DNA from: an uncultured Pseudomonadales bacterium
Lineage (GTDB): Bacteria > Pseudomonadota > Gammaproteobacteria > Pseudomonadales > UBA7434
NCBI GenBank assembly: GCA_905478995.1
Contig: CAJQKT010000014.1
Location: forward strand, 1-34,607
Length of the DNA: 34,607 nt
Direction: 5' to 3'
Shown: in pieces, positions 33,206 to 34,607 of the stretch
Layout of the letters: every line of letters begins with the position of its first letter
How positions within the stretch are numbered: the stretch's first letter is position 1
Notes under the pieces: model-generated
The model's input: only the letters and a program-made list of their open reading frames with translations
Told to the model about the DNA's origin: nothing
Databases searched by the model: none
Program-made: the position numbers and the translations under genes

Positions 33206-34315
33206 CTATTTTTGTGACTCCCACGCGCGAACCTTCATGCCCTCTGCAAGATAATCAGCTCCGGCTATAACAATTGTATCGCCGGTATTTAAACCGTCGG
33301 TTACAAAAAGATATTCACCAATACCCTCTTCGACTTCAACCACACGCTGAGAAACGGTCATTGCTTGGGGCTCAACTATCCACACAATTTTCTCATCGGC
33401 ATTACTAACAAAGGCGCTCAAGGGCACATCTACGCGGGTTTTAGGAACCGCACCCTCTTGGTCGTCACGCCCCACCGCAACCTCAACGGTAGCGCTCATG
33501 CCCGGCAAGATGATGCGATCGGCAGGCGGTACAAAAGTTAGCGTGATGGCATAGGTTTGCGATGTAGCATCGGCGATTAAGCCGGCCTCCTTAAATTTTG
33601 CTGGAAACCTCTGATCGGGAAAAGCTTCTAAAACGACAAAGTTATCTTTGTTTCTATCTTTTACCTGCGAAATAATGCGGGCAGGCAAATTAAACTCCAC
33701 ATCCATTTCTGTGCCATCGATTAACGTAGCAATTAACTCACCTGCCTGCACACGTTGCAGCGCCTGAACTGGGATTTTTGCAATCGCGCCCGAAAACGGC
33801 GCAACAATAATGCTATCTTGCACCGCTTTTTGTGCCGACTCGAGAGCTGCCAAAGCGACATCGCGTGCTGACTTACGCTGAGCAACCACGTTGCGTGCAA
33901 TCGCGTCTTCTTTTAACAAGCGCTCACCGGTTTGGTAGTCCTCTTCAGCAACGTCATACTTAGCCTTAGCAGAGGCCAGCGAACTGTCGAGATCTTGCGC
34001 GTCCAACTTAGCAAGCACATCGCCCTGCTGCACCATTTGCGCTTCCTTAATGTTAAGTTCAGCAATTTTTCCGCCTACCTGAAAACTCAAATCAGACGAC
34101 CGACTGGCATCAAGGGTGGCTGGATAGCGATTGACTTTTTGACTAGCTGTATGGTCGATGGTTAACAGCTTAACCGGCCTAACAGCAGGCTCCTTAGCCA
34201 CTTCATCGGGCTTACTACAAGCCGCCAAGAAGGCGCAAAAGCTCACCAATGCAGCCCCGATTAAATAAGAACGAACTAGAGAGTAACCAGACAATTGCTG
34301 ACGTGCGTCGGACAT
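33206..34315 (-). CDS. RND efflux periplasmic adaptor lipoprotein (membrane fusion protein)
   Basis: This protein of about 369 residues has lipobox LAAC (Cys33 from ATG 34315), so it is anchored to the inner membrane. The order is that of AcrA-type adaptors: a first half-lipoyl segment (FQVGGKIAELNIKEAQMVQQGDVLAKLD), a helical hairpin (LDSSLASAKAKYDVAEEDY to ALESAQKAV), a second half-lipoyl (IIVAPFSGAIAKIPVQ), a beta-barrel and a membrane-proximal domain ending near VRAWESQK. ATG 34315 has GGGG nine bases upstream; ATGs at 34321 and 34330 are alternatives. It is the first gene of the adaptor-pump-channel operon, with an 83-base gap to the pump gene. Confidence 0.93.
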   Translation of the reverse strand: MSDARQQLSGYSLVRSYLIGAALVSFCAFLAACSKPDEVAKEPAVRPVKLLTIDHTASQKVNRYPATLDASRSSDLSFQVGGKIAELNIKEAQMVQQGDVLAKLDAQDLDSSLASAKAKYDVAEEDYQTGERLLKEDAIARNVVAQRKSARDVALAALESAQKAVQDSIIVAPFSGAIAKIPVQALQRVQAGELIATLIDGTEMDVEFNLPARIISQVKDRNKDNFVVLEAFPDQRFPAKFKEAGLIADATSQTYAITLTFVPPADRIILPGMSATVEVAVGRDDQEGAVPKTRVDVPLSAFVSNADEKIVWIVEPQAMTVSQRVVEVEEGIGEYLFVTDGLNTGDTIVIAGADYLAEGMKVRAWESQK

Positions 34316-34421
34316 ATTCATTAACCCCATGGCATAATTTTTAATGGTGCTTGCAAAGAACTATCGCTAGCTTGAGCCCATAGCAGGCGAACTCCATGCA
34401 AAATACATAACTACTGAATTG

Positions 34422-34443
34422 AAAAAGACCACTTTGCAGTGGT
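34422..34443 (-). terminator. Probable weak terminator on the minus strand, upstream of the efflux operon
   Basis: Read leftward, ACCACT-GCAA-AGTGGT (34443-34428) is a perfect 6-bp stem with a GNRA tetraloop, followed by C and five T's (34426-34422). It would end a transcript arriving from beyond the right edge before the efflux operon begins. Confidence 0.55.
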
Positions 34444-34572
34444 ATCGACCGACCTTTACTGCTTATTATTTACTCAGTCGCCAGATTGATTCAGCCAAAT
34501 GAGCAGATTTTGAACCTTAATATAATTGGCATGGCAGTCTAACCTAACGCGCTTCGTTTGTCTGGTCAGCTC

Positions 34573-34607
34573 AACTGGCAACTGGCAACTGGCAACTGGC
34601 AACTGGC
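34573..34607. repeat. Heptanucleotide tandem repeat at the window edge
   Basis: Five perfect copies of AACTGGC run to the last base of the window, so the array may continue. The neighbouring sequence to the left is not coding in any frame I can follow. The unit length is not a multiple of three. Confidence 0.9.

Overview
The window reads as a chromosomal segment of a marine, heterotrophic gammaproteobacterium. This is inferred from a green-tuned proteorhodopsin, a ZnuD-like TonB-dependent receptor, a secreted vanadium haloperoxidase-like enzyme, an MSHA-type pilin, a GH3 glucosidase lipoprotein, a YehS-type protein and a tripartite RND efflux system. I see no rRNA, tRNA, CRISPR array, insertion sequence or prophage. 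Gene density is high, most intergenic gaps are short, and many genes lie in convergent or divergent pairs.

Layout, left to right. (1) 1-2457, leftward: an outer-membrane polysaccharide export protein (cut by the window edge) preceded by a Wzi-family capsule assembly protein. A divergent two-receiver response regulator starts at 2846. (2) 4199-8802, leftward: an EthA-like Baeyer-Villiger monooxygenase, a lone MSHA-like prepilin and a GH3 beta-glucosidase lipoprotein, the last with four 12-bp direct repeats just upstream of its start. (3) 9052-12283, rightward: a bestrophin-like membrane protein, a DUF1456/YehS protein, an SDR oxidoreductase and a stand-alone proteorhodopsin closed by a textbook terminator. 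(4) 12392-14923, leftward: a probable metal (zinc) uptake unit made of an unlisted 52-residue ORF, a small exported His/Cys-rich protein and a ZnuD-like receptor. The junction of the last two folds into a long hairpin that holds both the stop codon of one gene and the ribosome binding site of the next. (5) 15018-20360, leftward: a two-gene unit of a large exported vanadium haloperoxidase-like protein and a large exported SxxK serine hydrolase with a sorting-signal-like tail. (6) 20635-23049, leftward: an SMP-30/gluconolactonase protein and methylmalonate-semialdehyde dehydrogenase. (7) 23330-28396: mostly small enzymes (nitroreductase, periplasmic rhodanese, glyoxalase I, exported MsrA) that fit redox and electrophile stress handling, plus two uncharacterised proteins. 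(8) 28643-34315, leftward: an RND efflux operon (adaptor, pump, outer-membrane factor). The window ends inside a 7-bp tandem repeat.

The most unusual parts are the haloperoxidase/serine-hydrolase pair, the hairpin at 14388-14444, the repeats in front of the glucosidase gene, and a leftward terminator at 24477-24506 with no recognised gene feeding it. No carotenoid or retinal synthesis genes accompany the proteorhodopsin here. All functions are assigned by reading motifs and recalling families; no database search was run.
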